DNA from: Rossellomorea orangium
GTDB taxonomy: Bacteria; Bacillota; Bacilli; Bacillales; Bacillaceae_B
Assembly: GCF_019334305.1 (NCBI RefSeq)
Contig: NZ_JAHWGH010000008.1
Location: forward strand, 289,871 to 353,870
Reading direction: 5' to 3'
Length of the DNA stretch: 64,000 nucleotides
Under the pieces are notes generated by a model that saw only the letters and a list, made by a program, of their open reading frames with translations, was not told the DNA's origin and did no database searches. The position numbers and the translations under genes are program-made. Positions 52,807-62,852 of the stretch are shown one piece after another; the stretch's first letter is position 1; each line of letters opens with the position of its first letter.

Positions 52807-53682
52807 TTGAAGGTTATCGGAGGTATATTGCTTAAATTCCTATTGTCCGTAATGGGGATCATTTTTATCGGGGGATTCCCGGTCCTTCTCTCAGGGTTAG
52901 GTGAACGTGAGCTGAGAGTAAGGGAATATTGGCAATCCGTAAAGGAAATTGTTTATGCCCTTTTTCATACAGGGGATTTGACATATATGGTGATCGGTGG
53001 ACAAAAGGAAAGAGATTTATTCCCGTATTTGTGGGAACCGATTATCTATTCGCTGATCGTGTTATTTTCCGCATTTCTTCTTGCAAGCTTCTTGAGCATT
53101 TCCCTCACGATCCTCACCATGTTATTTTCAGAAAAGAACAGAAACCGGATCAAGTTCTTCTTTTACCTTTTTGAATCGATCCCGGATGTGCTGGTGATCT
53201 TACTTTCCCAGCTTTTCATCCTGGCACTGTACAAGCAGACAGGAATCTTGTTTTTTGAAATTGCGTCTGTCGCGACGGAGAAGATCTATCTTCTTCCTAT
53301 CCTGGTATTGGCAATATTACCGACGGTTCAGTTATTCAGGGTTTCAATTCTTTCATTTGAAAGTGAGGAAAGAAAAGACTATGTGACGCTGGCTCAATCA
53401 ATCGGATTGGGGAAACTCCCGATTTTAACCTTCCATATATTAAGAAATGCCATCATTTCTGTCTTTTTTCAATCGAAGAAAACGGTATGGTTTATGCTGT
53501 CGAACTTATTCGTTCTGGAGCTGCTGTTTAATATTGCCGGGATCACCCGATTCCTGAAATCGACGCTGCAGCCCAAAATGTTTACGATCGCCATCCTTTC
53601 GATCTTCATTCCCCTTTTTATATTTTATTCGGTGGGAGAAGTGGTACTCTCGAAAAAAGCTAATAAAGGGGAGGAGATTTAG
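52807..53682 (+). CDS. Oligopeptide-type ABC transporter permease (DppB/AppB-like)
   Basis: A 291-aa membrane protein with six helices. The EAA-like loop is present as DYVTLAQSIGLGKLPILTFHILRN, with the conserved G and H/P pattern of DppB permeases (shown here in part). TTG 52807 sits eight bases after GGAGG; the GTG at 52792 is less likely. It pairs with a DppC-like permease one base downstream. No ATPase or binding-protein gene lies next to the pair. Confidence 0.75.
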   Translation: MKVIGGILLKFLLSVMGIIFIGGFPVLLSGLGERELRVREYWQSVKEIVYALFHTGDLTYMVIGGQKERDLFPYLWEPIIYSLIVLFSAFLLASFLSISLTILTMLFSEKNRNRIKFFFYLFESIPDVLVILLSQLFILALYKQTGILFFEIASVATEKIYLLPILVLAILPTVQLFRVSILSFESEERKDYVTLAQSIGLGKLPILTFHILRNAIISVFFQSKKTVWFMLSNLFVLELLFNIAGITRFLKSTLQPKMFTIAILSIFIPLFIFYSVGEVVLSKKANKGEEI

Positions 53683-53683
53683 T

Positions 53684-54694
53684 ATGAAGAAAAGTATCTG
53701 GAGGAATCCGTTCTTTCTTATTGGATTTACTTTCATTGCCGTAATGATCGTGTCCAGCATCGTTTATTCCATGCTATGGGGCAACGAGGTCCGCAGGCTT
53801 TACTTTATTTCTGTAGAAGGATCTGTCGTTGAGTCTTCCCCGATTTCTCCTAAGTGGCTATTCCCATTCGGGACCGATGCCCAGGGACTGGATATGTTCG
53901 GCAAAATCATCATCGGTGCAAAGTATACGATGCTTACGGCATTTGTCATTGCCTTTTTACGGGTATTCCTGGCCATTCCGTTAGGTTTGATACTGGGAAC
54001 ATACCTGATGAGATATAAAAAATACATTAACGGCTGGATCGATTCCTTTCATTACATTCCATTGACGATTCTTGCTTATTTCCTGCTGTTCCCCGTCCTG
54101 TGGGAGCCGTTTGACGGCTTTTCCACTTCCATCGTGGAGCGTTTTGTCATTGAAATTCTCATACTGACCCTGCTCATCGTCCCGATTCTCTCTGCGCTTC
54201 TCGGAAATGAAGTGTCTTTATTGTATAAGCAGGAATTCATTATGAGCGCCAAAACACTCGGTGCCGGAAGATGGAGAATCATTTTCAAACATATCCTGCC
54301 CTCTATGAAAGAGAAGCTCGTCTTATTATTAGGGCAGCAATTCATGCAGACACTCATCATCTTTATTCATCTGGGATTACTCACGTTGTTCCTTGGCGGT
54401 ACCGACGTGGACTATCAATTGGTACCCGATCCACCAAGATCGATCACGTATGAATGGTCCGGTCTGATAGGCGATTCCTTCCGGTACCTTCAGGGGGCAC
54501 CGTGGATCCCCCTGACACCGATCCTGTTTTTTTCAGCGACTATGCTATCCGTTTCCCTCATGATTGAAGGGTATGTACAGACAACGAGCGGGCGGTCCCA
54601 TTACAGGGAGAAGTTCAAAGCAGCTTATCGCCCGGTGAAGGAAGAGAAGGTGAGACAATTGGACAAGTCTGATTTTCAGAAGATGAATATGTGA
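53684..54694 (+). CDS. Oligopeptide-type ABC transporter permease (DppC/AppC-like)
   Basis: A 336-aa membrane protein. FPFGTDAQGLDMFGKIIIGAK near 60 is the family's FGTDxxGRD motif with small changes; the EAA loop FIMSAKTLGAGRWRIIFKHILP near 190 is clear. It starts directly after the DppB-like gene with GGGGAGG upstream. Together they form a heterodimeric channel that must borrow its ATPase and binding protein from elsewhere. Confidence 0.75.
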   Translation: MKKSIWRNPFFLIGFTFIAVMIVSSIVYSMLWGNEVRRLYFISVEGSVVESSPISPKWLFPFGTDAQGLDMFGKIIIGAKYTMLTAFVIAFLRVFLAIPLGLILGTYLMRYKKYINGWIDSFHYIPLTILAYFLLFPVLWEPFDGFSTSIVERFVIEILILTLLIVPILSALLGNEVSLLYKQEFIMSAKTLGAGRWRIIFKHILPSMKEKLVLLLGQQFMQTLIIFIHLGLLTLFLGGTDVDYQLVPDPPRSITYEWSGLIGDSFRYLQGAPWIPLTPILFFSATMLSVSLMIEGYVQTTSGRSHYREKFKAAYRPVKEEKVRQLDKSDFQKMNM

Positions 54695-55127
54695 AAGAAT
54701 GGAGCATAATAATGGATGAGTGGAGCTTGGGACATTGGTAAAAACTTCATTCACTTTAGATGTTTCATGTAAATGGATATGGGGAATATGTTTACACTGA
54801 GTAAACAAAACATACGATTTCATTTACAGCGTTTTCATTTTTTGCCCCGGAAATGGGAATAGTTGGGGAGTTCACTTATTGTTCAATTTTCCATTTTCCT
54901 GATAATCCTTTCTGAATAAGGCATCTGCGTGGTTATCGGCAGGCTTTGTCGAATCCCCATGAAATATTTTTGTTACATTTACCGCAAATTGTTATACACA
55001 TGAAATTAATTTTTGTTATAATACTCGTTGTTGATTCAAATGAATTTACATTGGCTAAACATTTTCTTAATGAATTTACATTCATAGATGCTCTAACTTA
55101 AATACAAAAGTAAAAAGGTGATGAAGT
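54695..55127. other. Leader region of ltaS
   Basis: About 430 bases without a gene. TGAATTTACATT occurs twice (near 55039 and 55071), a short direct repeat that could be part of a control site. No hairpin or RNA family recognised. Confidence 0.4.
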
Positions 55128-57107
55128 ATGAACTTCTTTAAAAGACAATTTGAAGATATGCGCACTGGGAAGTTATCGTTCTTCTTTACAGTCGTAGTAT
55201 TATTTTGGATTAAGACATATGCAGTATATTTAGCCGAATTTAACCTGGGAATACAAAATGCGCTTCAGCATTTTCTTTTATTTCTAAACCCGTTAAGTTC
55301 AGCACTTTTATTCTTTGCCATCGCATTATTCTGGAAAGGCAGGGGACGGTATATTGCATTCATCGTCATTAACTTGTTAATGTCCTTTGTCCTGTATGCG
55401 AACGTTGTGTACTACCGTTTCTTTAATGACTTTATTACGGTACCGGTACTACTTCAGGCAAAGACCAATAACGGACTTGGCGGAAGTGCTCTTGAACTTA
55501 TAAATCCTGTCGACATCCTGTATTTCTCTGACCTGTTCATTATCATCGGACTGATGGTCCTGAAGAAAGTAAAGCCACAGGAAAAGCTGCGTTTCCGTTC
55601 TGTATTTGCGGTTATGACATCGGCAGTCCTTGTGTTCTTGCTGAACCTTGGCCTTGCGGAAATCGACCGTCCAGAACTGTTGACACGAAGCTTTGACCGT
55701 AACTATCTTGTGAAGTATCTTGGTACTCACAACTTTACGATTTATGATGTCATCCAGAACTCCAAGACGTCTGCAAAGCGTGCCCTTGCAGACAGCAATG
55801 AGGTTTCAGAAGTAGAAAACTATGTAAAAGCAAACAAAGTGGAACCGAACCCTGAATACTTCGGTAAAGCGAAAGGGAAAAACGTCATTTATGTTTCGAT
55901 GGAATCCCTTCAGAACTTTGTCATTGGTAAAGAAATCAATGGTCAAGAGGTAACGCCTTTCCTTAACTCGTTAGTGGAAAAAGAAGATGCGATCTACTTC
56001 GATAACTTCTTCCACCAGACGGGCCAGGGGAAAACATCAGATGCTGAGTTCATCATGGAAAATGGATTATTCGGATTACCTCAGGGTGCCGTATACATGA
56101 CGAACGCCAACAACACATTGCAATCAGCGCCTGGGATCTTAAAAGGTGAAGGATATACTTCAGCGGCGTTCCACGGAAACTATAAGACATTCTGGAACCG
56201 TTCTGAAATGTATCGTACGATGGGATATGATGAGTTTTACGATGCAACATATTATGATATGAGTAAACCTGAAGAACAGCTTCCGTATGGATTAAAGGAT
56301 AAACCGTTCTTCGAAGAGTCCATGCCTATGCTTGAGAAATTACCAGAGCCGTTCTATACAAAATTCATTTCTCTTTCCAATCACTTCCCGTTCGACCGTC
56401 ATGAAAATGATACGGACTTCGAACCAGGTCAATTTGGAGATGGAGTAGTGAACCGTTATTTCCAAACGGCCAACTATATGGATTCAGCACTGGAACAATT
56501 CTTTAATGATTTAAAAGAAAGTGGTTTATATGAGGATACTGTCATCGTCCTTTACGGTGACCACTATGGTATCTCTGAAAATCATAACAAAGCAATGGAG
56601 CAAGTAACTGGCGAAGAAATCACAGATTTCAAAAATGCCCAGCTTCAACGTGTTCCATTATTCATCATCGCTCCTGGAGTTGAAGGTGAAGTCAACCACA
56701 CATATGGTGGTCAAGTCGACGTCCGTGAAACATTATTCAACCTTCTTGGGGTGAATAACAAAGACTACATCAGCTTCGGTCAAGACTTATTGTCTAAAGA
56801 ACGTAAGCAGATTGTTCCGTTCCGTAACGGTGACGTCATTACTCCTGAATACTCTGAAATTAAAGGAGTATGTTATGATAATGAAACAGGTCAACCTGTT
56901 GAAGAAGGAAGCAACGCATGTGAAGATGCGACGAAAGAAGCTAATAAGCGTCTGGAACTATCAGACAAGGTCGTATATGAAGACCTCCTTCGCTTCTACA
57001 AGCCTGAAGGCTATAAACAAATTGATCGTTCAGATTATCAATATATAAACCCAAATCCGAAGAGCACCGAGAACCCTGAAGCAAATCAGGAAGGCTCTCA
57101 CGAGTAA
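55128..57107 (+). CDS. ltaS: Lipoteichoic acid synthase
   Basis: A 659-aa membrane enzyme that polymerises glycerol phosphate from phosphatidylglycerol onto a glycolipid anchor. Five membrane helices fill the first 210 residues; an extracellular sulfatase-like domain follows, with metal-ligand Glu in YVSMESLQNF near 259, the catalytic Thr in TGQGKTSDAEF near 304, and SNHFPF and YGDHYGISE further on. AAAGGTG precedes the ATG. It is monocistronic. Confidence 0.93.
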   Translation: MNFFKRQFEDMRTGKLSFFFTVVVLFWIKTYAVYLAEFNLGIQNALQHFLLFLNPLSSALLFFAIALFWKGRGRYIAFIVINLLMSFVLYANVVYYRFFNDFITVPVLLQAKTNNGLGGSALELINPVDILYFSDLFIIIGLMVLKKVKPQEKLRFRSVFAVMTSAVLVFLLNLGLAEIDRPELLTRSFDRNYLVKYLGTHNFTIYDVIQNSKTSAKRALADSNEVSEVENYVKANKVEPNPEYFGKAKGKNVIYVSMESLQNFVIGKEINGQEVTPFLNSLVEKEDAIYFDNFFHQTGQGKTSDAEFIMENGLFGLPQGAVYMTNANNTLQSAPGILKGEGYTSAAFHGNYKTFWNRSEMYRTMGYDEFYDATYYDMSKPEEQLPYGLKDKPFFEESMPMLEKLPEPFYTKFISLSNHFPFDRHENDTDFEPGQFGDGVVNRYFQTANYMDSALEQFFNDLKESGLYEDTVIVLYGDHYGISENHNKAMEQVTGEEITDFKNAQLQRVPLFIIAPGVEGEVNHTYGGQVDVRETLFNLLGVNNKDYISFGQDLLSKERKQIVPFRNGDVITPEYSEIKGVCYDNETGQPVEEGSNACEDATKEANKRLELSDKVVYEDLLRFYKPEGYKQIDRSDYQYINPNPKSTENPEANQEGSHE

Positions 57108-57123
57108 TTTCGGGAACCATAAG

Positions 57124-57166
57124 CCAGCCCTTTACGCCATGATGGCGGAGGGCTGGTTTTTTTGTT
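57124..57166 (+). terminator. Terminator after ltaS
   Basis: CCAGCCCT pairs with AGGGCTGG around an inner CGCCAT/ATGGCG hairpin, followed by T7. Confidence 0.9.
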
Positions 57167-57188
57167 GTGGACTTAATATGGCTGGAGG

Positions 57189-57327
57189 TTCAGCTGCTGA
57201 TTAATTGTGAAAAATCAGCAGCTGAAAAATCGAAGGAAGTAGACTGCTGAATGATAAAGCCAATTCACCTGTTAAAAACATCAAAGAATTCACCTGCTGA
57301 ATATACCTCAAGTATCAACAGGTGAAC
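57189..57327. repeat. Palindromic repeat cluster between ltaS and fruR
   Basis: TTCAGCTGCTGATT faces AATCAGCAGCTGAA at 57189-57226, and TTCACCTGCTGA faces TCAACAGGTGAA at 57290-57327, with further CTGCTGA and TTCACCTGTT pieces between. No T run follows, so these are not ordinary terminators. Confidence 0.6.
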
Positions 57328-57463
57328 GAACACACAAGATGCGATGATCACTTATGACCGTTTTTAAACGTATATTGATTGAAAATGACTATTTTTGATT
57401 GATTTTTGCAAACGTTATCATTATAATGAGGATATCAACAATCGGAGAAAGAGGGGAAATACC

Positions 57464-58216
57464 ATGTTAACCGAGGAGCGGCATCGAATCATTTTAGATT
57501 TGTTGAGGGAGAAGGAAGCTATTAAGATCCAGGATATTGTGGACGCCACTAATGCTTCCGAGTCAACGATTCGCAGGGACTTAACTCAGCTGGAGGATGA
57601 AAAATTCCTTAAACGGGTTCATGGAGGTGCATCCAGGCTTCAAGGAAAGCTGAAGGAATTGAGCGTTTCTGAAAAATCATCCAGAAACTTTCATGAAAAG
57701 CAGGTAATAGGTCAATACGCGGCCTCGCTGGTGGAAGAAGGAGACTGCATTTATCTGGACGCTGGAACAACGACGCTGAGCCTCATCGACCATTTACCTG
57801 AAATTGATATTGTTGTTGTCACGAATGGATTGACCCATGGGGAATCTCTAATTCAAAAAGGCTTTAAAACCTATATGATCGGAGGTTGCATTAAGCCGGT
57901 AACAAAAGCGATGGTTGGAAGTGGAGCCATCGAAGCCCTGCGACAATACAGATTTGATAAAGCCTTTATGGGGGCGAATGGCGTCCATGAGCAATATGGA
58001 TTTACAACACCTGACCCGGAAGAGGCACAGGTGAAGCGCTTAGCGATTGAGTTAGCAAGGGAAGCCATGTTTCTTACAGACGGGACAAAATTTGGAGAGA
58101 TCGCTTTTAGTAAGATCGTGGATCTCGATAGAGCGATGATCATCACAAACGGAATGGATGAGGAGCATCGCACAACGATGATGAAACAAACGACGATAAA
58201 GGTTGTGACACCATGA
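57464..58216 (+). CDS. fruR: DeoR-family fructose operon repressor
   Basis: A 250-aa DeoR-type regulator. HTH IKIQDIVDATNASESTIRRDL near 22-42 (cut here at its conserved STIRRDL), then DAGTTTLSLIDHL near 95 and FMGANGVHEQYGFTTPD near 170, the sugar-phosphate-sensing fold. ATG 57464 follows GAGGGG. Its end overlaps fruK by four bases, so it is the first gene of fruRKA and likely controls it, released by fructose-1-phosphate. Confidence 0.92.
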   Translation: MLTEERHRIILDLLREKEAIKIQDIVDATNASESTIRRDLTQLEDEKFLKRVHGGASRLQGKLKELSVSEKSSRNFHEKQVIGQYAASLVEEGDCIYLDAGTTTLSLIDHLPEIDIVVVTNGLTHGESLIQKGFKTYMIGGCIKPVTKAMVGSGAIEALRQYRFDKAFMGANGVHEQYGFTTPDPEEAQVKRLAIELAREAMFLTDGTKFGEIAFSKIVDLDRAMIITNGMDEEHRTTMMKQTTIKVVTP

Positions 58217-59124
58217 TTTATACATTAACGCTGAATCCTTCTGTGGATTATATTATGGAACTGGACTCCTTTCAAAAAGGCGGTCTGAACCGGAGTAGTA
58301 TGGAAAGTGCCTTTCCGGGGGGGAAGGGAATCAATGTCTCACGTGTCTTGAACGTATTAAACGTCAGTAGTGTGGCTCTCGGGTTTGCAGGTGGATTTAC
58401 CGGGGAGTATATTAAACAATTCTTAAGCAAGGATGACATCCGCACTGATTTTGTGGAAATAGAAGAAGCCTCACGCATCAATGTAAAGGTGAAAGCGGAC
58501 GATGAGACGGAAATTAACGGAAGAGGCCCTGCTATTTCCAAGGAACATATCGGGCAGCTTCTCGAACAAATATCATCCTTAACATCGGATGACATGATAG
58601 TACTGGCAGGAAGCATACCAGGTTCAGTGCCGAAAACATTTTATCAGGAGATTGCAGCGCAATGTCAAAAGCAGGGGACGAAAGTGGTCATCGATGCTGA
58701 AAAAAACTTAATTCAACCTGTTCTTAACTTGAAGCCATTTCTCATCAAGCCAAATCATCATGAGCTTGGAGAAATGTTTGACACTGAAATCGGCACCATT
58801 GAAGAGGCGGTTCACTACGGTAAGAAACTTAAGGGATACGGTGTTGAAAACGTCATGGTCTCCATGGCTGAAAAAGGTGCGCTCTTACTGACTGGCGACG
58901 AAGTATATTATTCTTCTGTACCAAAAGGAGAATTGAAGAGTTCAGTAGGTGCCGGGGATTCCACGATTGCAGGATTCCTTGCCGGCCTGTCGAGGGGCTG
59001 GAACGTTGAAAAATCTTTCCGACTAGGAACGTCAGCCGGATCAGCGACCGCTTATTCCATTGGGCTTTGTTCAGAGGATAAAGTGGAAAGCTTATTTGAA
59101 GAAATTCAGATTACGAAATTATAA
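58213..59124 (+). CDS. fruK: 1-phosphofructokinase
   Basis: A 303-aa PfkB-family kinase turning fructose-1-P into fructose-1,6-bisP. TLTLNPSVDYIM at the start and FPGGKGINVSRVL near 36 are family hallmarks; SSVGAGDSTIAGFLAG near 247 holds the catalytic Asp. The ATG overlaps the fruR stop (ATGA); fruA follows after 13 bases. Confidence 0.93.
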   Translation: MIYTLTLNPSVDYIMELDSFQKGGLNRSSMESAFPGGKGINVSRVLNVLNVSSVALGFAGGFTGEYIKQFLSKDDIRTDFVEIEEASRINVKVKADDETEINGRGPAISKEHIGQLLEQISSLTSDDMIVLAGSIPGSVPKTFYQEIAAQCQKQGTKVVIDAEKNLIQPVLNLKPFLIKPNHHELGEMFDTEIGTIEEAVHYGKKLKGYGVENVMVSMAEKGALLLTGDEVYYSSVPKGELKSSVGAGDSTIAGFLAGLSRGWNVEKSFRLGTSAGSATAYSIGLCSEDKVESLFEEIQITKL

Positions 59125-59137
59125 AGGGGGAATTACA

Positions 59138-61006
59138 ATGAGAATCACTGAATTGCTGACAGAGGAGACAATTCAGCTTCATTTATCTTCACAAACCAAA
59201 GATGGTGTCATTGACGACTTGGTCTCCGTTTTGGATAAAAGTGGTAAATTGCAAGATCGTAAAGAATTTAAAAAAGCGATATTGAATCGTGAAGCACAGA
59301 GTACGACGGGTATCGGGGAAGGGATCGCCATTCCTCATGCGAAGACATCGGCTGTTAAATCACCGGCCATTGCATTCGGTAAATCTGAGGATGGAGTAGA
59401 CTATGAATCTCTTGATGGTGCACCGGCTCACCTTTTCTTCATGATTGCAGCAACAGAAGGGGCGAATCAAACCCATCTGGAAGCGTTAAGCCGACTCTCA
59501 TCCATGCTGATGGATATGGATGTCCGTCAAGCACTTCTCAAGGCAAAGTCGAAAGAAGAAATCCTGGAGATCATTAACCGTCACGATGGGGAGGAAGAAG
59601 AGGCTCCCATTGAAAAGGCAGACAGTGGAGAAATGATTCTTGCAGTAACTGCCTGTCCGACTGGTATTGCCCATACCTATATGGCAGCAGATGCACTAAA
59701 GGCCAAGGCAAAAACGATGGACTTAAATCTAAAGGTAGAGACAAATGGTTCAGGTGGTGCAAAGAATATTCTCACTACAGAGGAAATTGAAAGCGCTACA
59801 GCTATTATTGTCGCAGCCGACACGAAAGTGGAAATGGACCGGTTCAAAGGAAAGCACGTCATAGAAGTACCGGTTGCAGAAGCGATCAGACGTCCTGAAG
59901 AACTATTGAATAAAGCGGTGAATCAGGATGCTCCTCTATATAACGGGGGAAACCAAGAAAAAGAATCCAATGAGGGATCCGAGAAGAAACAAAAGTCCGG
60001 ATTCTATAAGCACCTGATGAATGGTGTATCCAATATGCTTCCGTTTGTTGTCGGAGGAGGAATCCTGATTGCGATCTCATTCCTATTCGGTATACAGTCA
60101 GCGAATCCTGATTCTCCGGAATACAATGAATTTGCCGCTATCTTGAATACAATCGGGGGAGGCAATGCCTTTTACCTGATGGTTCCTGTCCTTGCAGGAT
60201 TCATCGCCATGAGTATTGCTGACAGGCCCGGCTTTGCCCCTGGTATGGTTGGTGGATTGATTGCAGCAACAGGGCAAAGCGGATTTTTAGGTGGAATCAT
60301 AGCCGGTTTCTTAGCCGGTTATGTGGTGCTTGGAATCAAGAAGTTAACGAATAAATTCCCTCCGGCACTGGAAGGGATCAAACCGGTCTTGATTTATCCA
60401 TTACTCGGTATTTTCATTACTGGGTTCATCATGCTTCAATTCCTGGTCGAACCGTTAAGTGCCGTCAATACCGGTATACAGAACTGGCTGGACGGTCTCG
60501 GAACAGGAAATCTGATCTTACTTGGGTTGATCCTTGGTGGAATGATGGCAGTCGATATGGGAGGACCGATCAATAAAGCGGCATTTACTTTCGGGATTGC
60601 CATGATTGAAGGTGGAAATCTTGCTCCCCATGCGGCCATCATGGCAGGAGGGATGGTTCCTCCGTTAGGATTGGCCTTGGCTACGACAGTATTCAAGAAG
60701 AAATTCAATGATAGTGAGCGAAAAGCGGGTATTGCCGCTTACTTTATGGGAGCTTCCTTCATTACGGAAGGAGCGATTCCATTCGCTGCAGCCGACCCAT
60801 TCCGGGTGATTCCATCGATTGTAACAGGTTCTGCAATAGCCGGTGCCTTGACCATGTTCTTTGGGATCGGGCTGCCTGCACCCCACGGAGGATTATTTGT
60901 CTTCCCTGTAGTCGAGGGGAATCCATTCTTATATCTACTTGCTGTACTGATTGGCTCCGTGATAACAGCACTTATGGTAGGGTTTTTAAAGAAGCCGGTT
61001 AAATGA
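59138..61006 (+). CDS. fruA: PTS fructose-specific EIIABC
   Basis: A 622-aa transporter that takes up fructose as fructose-1-P. Domain order: EIIA (1 to about 145; GEGIAIPHAKT with the phosphorylated His near 65), EIIB (about 165-265; VTACPTGIAHTYMAA with the phosphorylated Cys), then EIIC with about nine helices (from 290; MSIADRPGFAPGMVGG, VDMGGPINKAAFTFG). ATG 59138 follows AAAGGGGG; a longer in-frame start at 59060 lies inside fruK and is disregarded. Confidence 0.94.
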   Translation: MRITELLTEETIQLHLSSQTKDGVIDDLVSVLDKSGKLQDRKEFKKAILNREAQSTTGIGEGIAIPHAKTSAVKSPAIAFGKSEDGVDYESLDGAPAHLFFMIAATEGANQTHLEALSRLSSMLMDMDVRQALLKAKSKEEILEIINRHDGEEEEAPIEKADSGEMILAVTACPTGIAHTYMAADALKAKAKTMDLNLKVETNGSGGAKNILTTEEIESATAIIVAADTKVEMDRFKGKHVIEVPVAEAIRRPEELLNKAVNQDAPLYNGGNQEKESNEGSEKKQKSGFYKHLMNGVSNMLPFVVGGGILIAISFLFGIQSANPDSPEYNEFAAILNTIGGGNAFYLMVPVLAGFIAMSIADRPGFAPGMVGGLIAATGQSGFLGGIIAGFLAGYVVLGIKKLTNKFPPALEGIKPVLIYPLLGIFITGFIMLQFLVEPLSAVNTGIQNWLDGLGTGNLILLGLILGGMMAVDMGGPINKAAFTFGIAMIEGGNLAPHAAIMAGGMVPPLGLALATTVFKKKFNDSERKAGIAAYFMGASFITEGAIPFAAADPFRVIPSIVTGSAIAGALTMFFGIGLPAPHGGLFVFPVVEGNPFLYLLAVLIGSVITALMVGFLKKPVK

Positions 61007-61013
61007 ACACGCA

Positions 61014-61050
61014 AAGAACCAGGTAAACATTTGTTTACCTGGTTCTTTCA
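61014..61050 (+). terminator. Terminator after fruA
   Basis: AAGAACCAGGTAAAC pairs with GTTTACCTGGTTCTT around a short loop. Confidence 0.88.
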
Positions 61051-61087
61051 TGTTTAGACTTTTGTAGCATTACATACTTATACGAAA

Positions 61088-61125
61088 GAAGAACGGGAGG
61101 GTGGATGCCCTCCCGTTCTTCTTTC
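61088..61125. terminator. Terminator of the MgtC-family gene
   Basis: GAAGAACGGGAGGG pairs with CCCTCCCGTTCTTC around TGGATG. It lies just past the stop of the minus-strand gene at 61131 and backs up the fruA terminator. Confidence 0.85.
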
Positions 61126-61130
61126 TATAG

Positions 61131-61823
61131 TTAAAGGCTTTCAATTTCCACATCATTGATTCCTTCAATATCGGAAATTGTATAGTAAATGTCCACTGTC
61201 TTTTTTCGGAAGTCGACAATGATCTTTAGCTCCAACAGATGCTGCTGATTTTTTAAGTCTTTGATTCTGATACTTTCAATGGCGATTTCTTCGTCTTTGA
61301 TCTTTTCAATGATAGATTTGATTTCCCGCTTCTCTGTAATGGTGGCTCGTAAGGATAATTCTTTTTCCCGCAGTCGTTTGGGTCCCAAATAGGTAATGAT
61401 GATTGGTACCACCTCCACTGAGACGATCAAGAGGATGACCCCGGCAGTTGCTTCAAAATAAAAACCCGCACCGACGGCGATCCCAATTCCCGCTGCTCCC
61501 CAGATCATGGCGGCTGTCGTCAATCCAGATATACTGTCGTTCCCTTTTCTCAGGATGACACCTGCTCCTAAGAATCCGATCCCCGAAACGATCTGTGCTG
61601 CCAAACGAAGAGGGTCCATGGTAATATTCACCTTGTCAGAACCATCGGCAAGATAAGCTGATTCCATGGACACTATTGTCAATAAGCAGCTTACAATACA
61701 AATAACCAGTGATGTCTTCAGTCCCACAGGCTTTCGTTTCAATTCTCTCTCAAGGCCGATGATCAATCCTAATATGGCCGAAACGCCAAGCTTTATCATG
61801 AAAGTCGTATCTAATAGCTCCAT
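61131..61823 (-). CDS. MgtC/SapB-family membrane protein
   Basis: A 230-aa protein. LGLIIGLERELKRKPVGLKT near 20 and GIGFLGAGVILRKG near 80 are the MgtC signature; four to five helices are followed by a cytoplasmic ACT-like domain from about 150 (LRATITEKREIKSIIEKI). MgtC proteins affect magnesium adaptation and membrane ATPase activity. ATG 61823 follows GGAGGGGG; the longer frame to 61904 is not used. Confidence 0.88.
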   Translation of the reverse strand: MELLDTTFMIKLGVSAILGLIIGLERELKRKPVGLKTSLVICIVSCLLTIVSMESAYLADGSDKVNITMDPLRLAAQIVSGIGFLGAGVILRKGNDSISGLTTAAMIWGAAGIGIAVGAGFYFEATAGVILLIVSVEVVPIIITYLGPKRLREKELSLRATITEKREIKSIIEKIKDEEIAIESIRIKDLKNQQHLLELKIIVDFRKKTVDIYYTISDIEGINDVEIESL

Positions 61824-61931
61824 CCGTCCCCCTCCAGTCCTCCAAACCTTCTCCCGAAAAAAAACTGTAGAAATCTTACCCGGCTGATTATAAAATAAGA
61901 GCATTGAACACCACAGATCAGGAGGTCTATC

Positions 61932-62852
61932 ATGTCAGAAACAAAGATTAACCCATATCTCATACTTGCTATTGGAGTCATCTCCGTTTCTACGTCTGCC
62001 ATTTTAGTGAAGGTCTCAAGTGCACCGGCAGGCGTATTGGCATTTTATCGACTGTTTTTCACAGTTCTTTTAATGTCCCCGGTATTTTTCTTAAAGTATG
62101 TGAAGGAATTGAAACTTATTACTCTAAGGGATTGGATGTTTTCGATTCTGGCGGGAGTATTTCTGGCTTTTCACTTTATACTCTGGTTCGAGTCTTTACA
62201 ATACACTTCAGTGGCTAGTTCCACTGTACTTGTAACATTACAGCCATTATTTGCATTCATCGGTGCGTATCTATTCTTTCAGGAGAAGTTGACAGGAAAA
62301 GCTCTACTGTCTGCAATTTTAGCTGTGGCTGGCAGCTTCATTATCAGCTGGGGGGATTTTCGAATAAGTGGGAGTGCCCTTTGGGGTGATGTTTTAGCAT
62401 TGGCAGCATGTGCCCTCGTGACGGGGTACCTTTTATTCGGCCAGGCAATCAGAAAACGGTTGTCCCTTATTACGTATACTTATCTGGTATATGCCATTAG
62501 CTCGGTCGTCCTATTCATTTATGCCCTTACCCGCTCTGAAAGCCTTGGTCCATATCCTAAAGAGGATTGGATATACTTCGTCCTTCTTGCCATTATCCCA
62601 ACCCTTCTCGGACATTCATTGTTCAACTGGTCGTTAAAATGGTTAAGCACTTCAACCATATCAATGGCCATCCTATTTGAACCAATCGGTGCTTCCATCC
62701 TCGCTTATTGGCTCTTAGGGGAAAAAGTGATTATGACCCAAGTGTTAGGAGGGATGGTGATCATCATTGGTGTCACTCTCTTTCTAATAGAAGAAAGGAG
62801 ACTTAAGAAGATGGTTCAACAAGTCAGTGAGGTGAAGACAGATGCACTTTAG
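61932..62852 (+). CDS. EamA-family (DMT) transporter
   Basis: A 306-aa membrane protein with ten helices and two EamA repeats (about 10-140 and 155-290); LAFYRLFFTVLLMSP and SLQYTSVASSTVLVTLQPLF are typical. Substrate unknown. AGGAGG precedes the ATG. It overlaps the acetyltransferase gene by 11 bases. Confidence 0.85.
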   Translation: MSETKINPYLILAIGVISVSTSAILVKVSSAPAGVLAFYRLFFTVLLMSPVFFLKYVKELKLITLRDWMFSILAGVFLAFHFILWFESLQYTSVASSTVLVTLQPLFAFIGAYLFFQEKLTGKALLSAILAVAGSFIISWGDFRISGSALWGDVLALAACALVTGYLLFGQAIRKRLSLITYTYLVYAISSVVLFIYALTRSESLGPYPKEDWIYFVLLAIIPTLLGHSLFNWSLKWLSTSTISMAILFEPIGASILAYWLLGEKVIMTQVLGGMVIIIGVTLFLIEERRLKKMVQQVSEVKTDAL

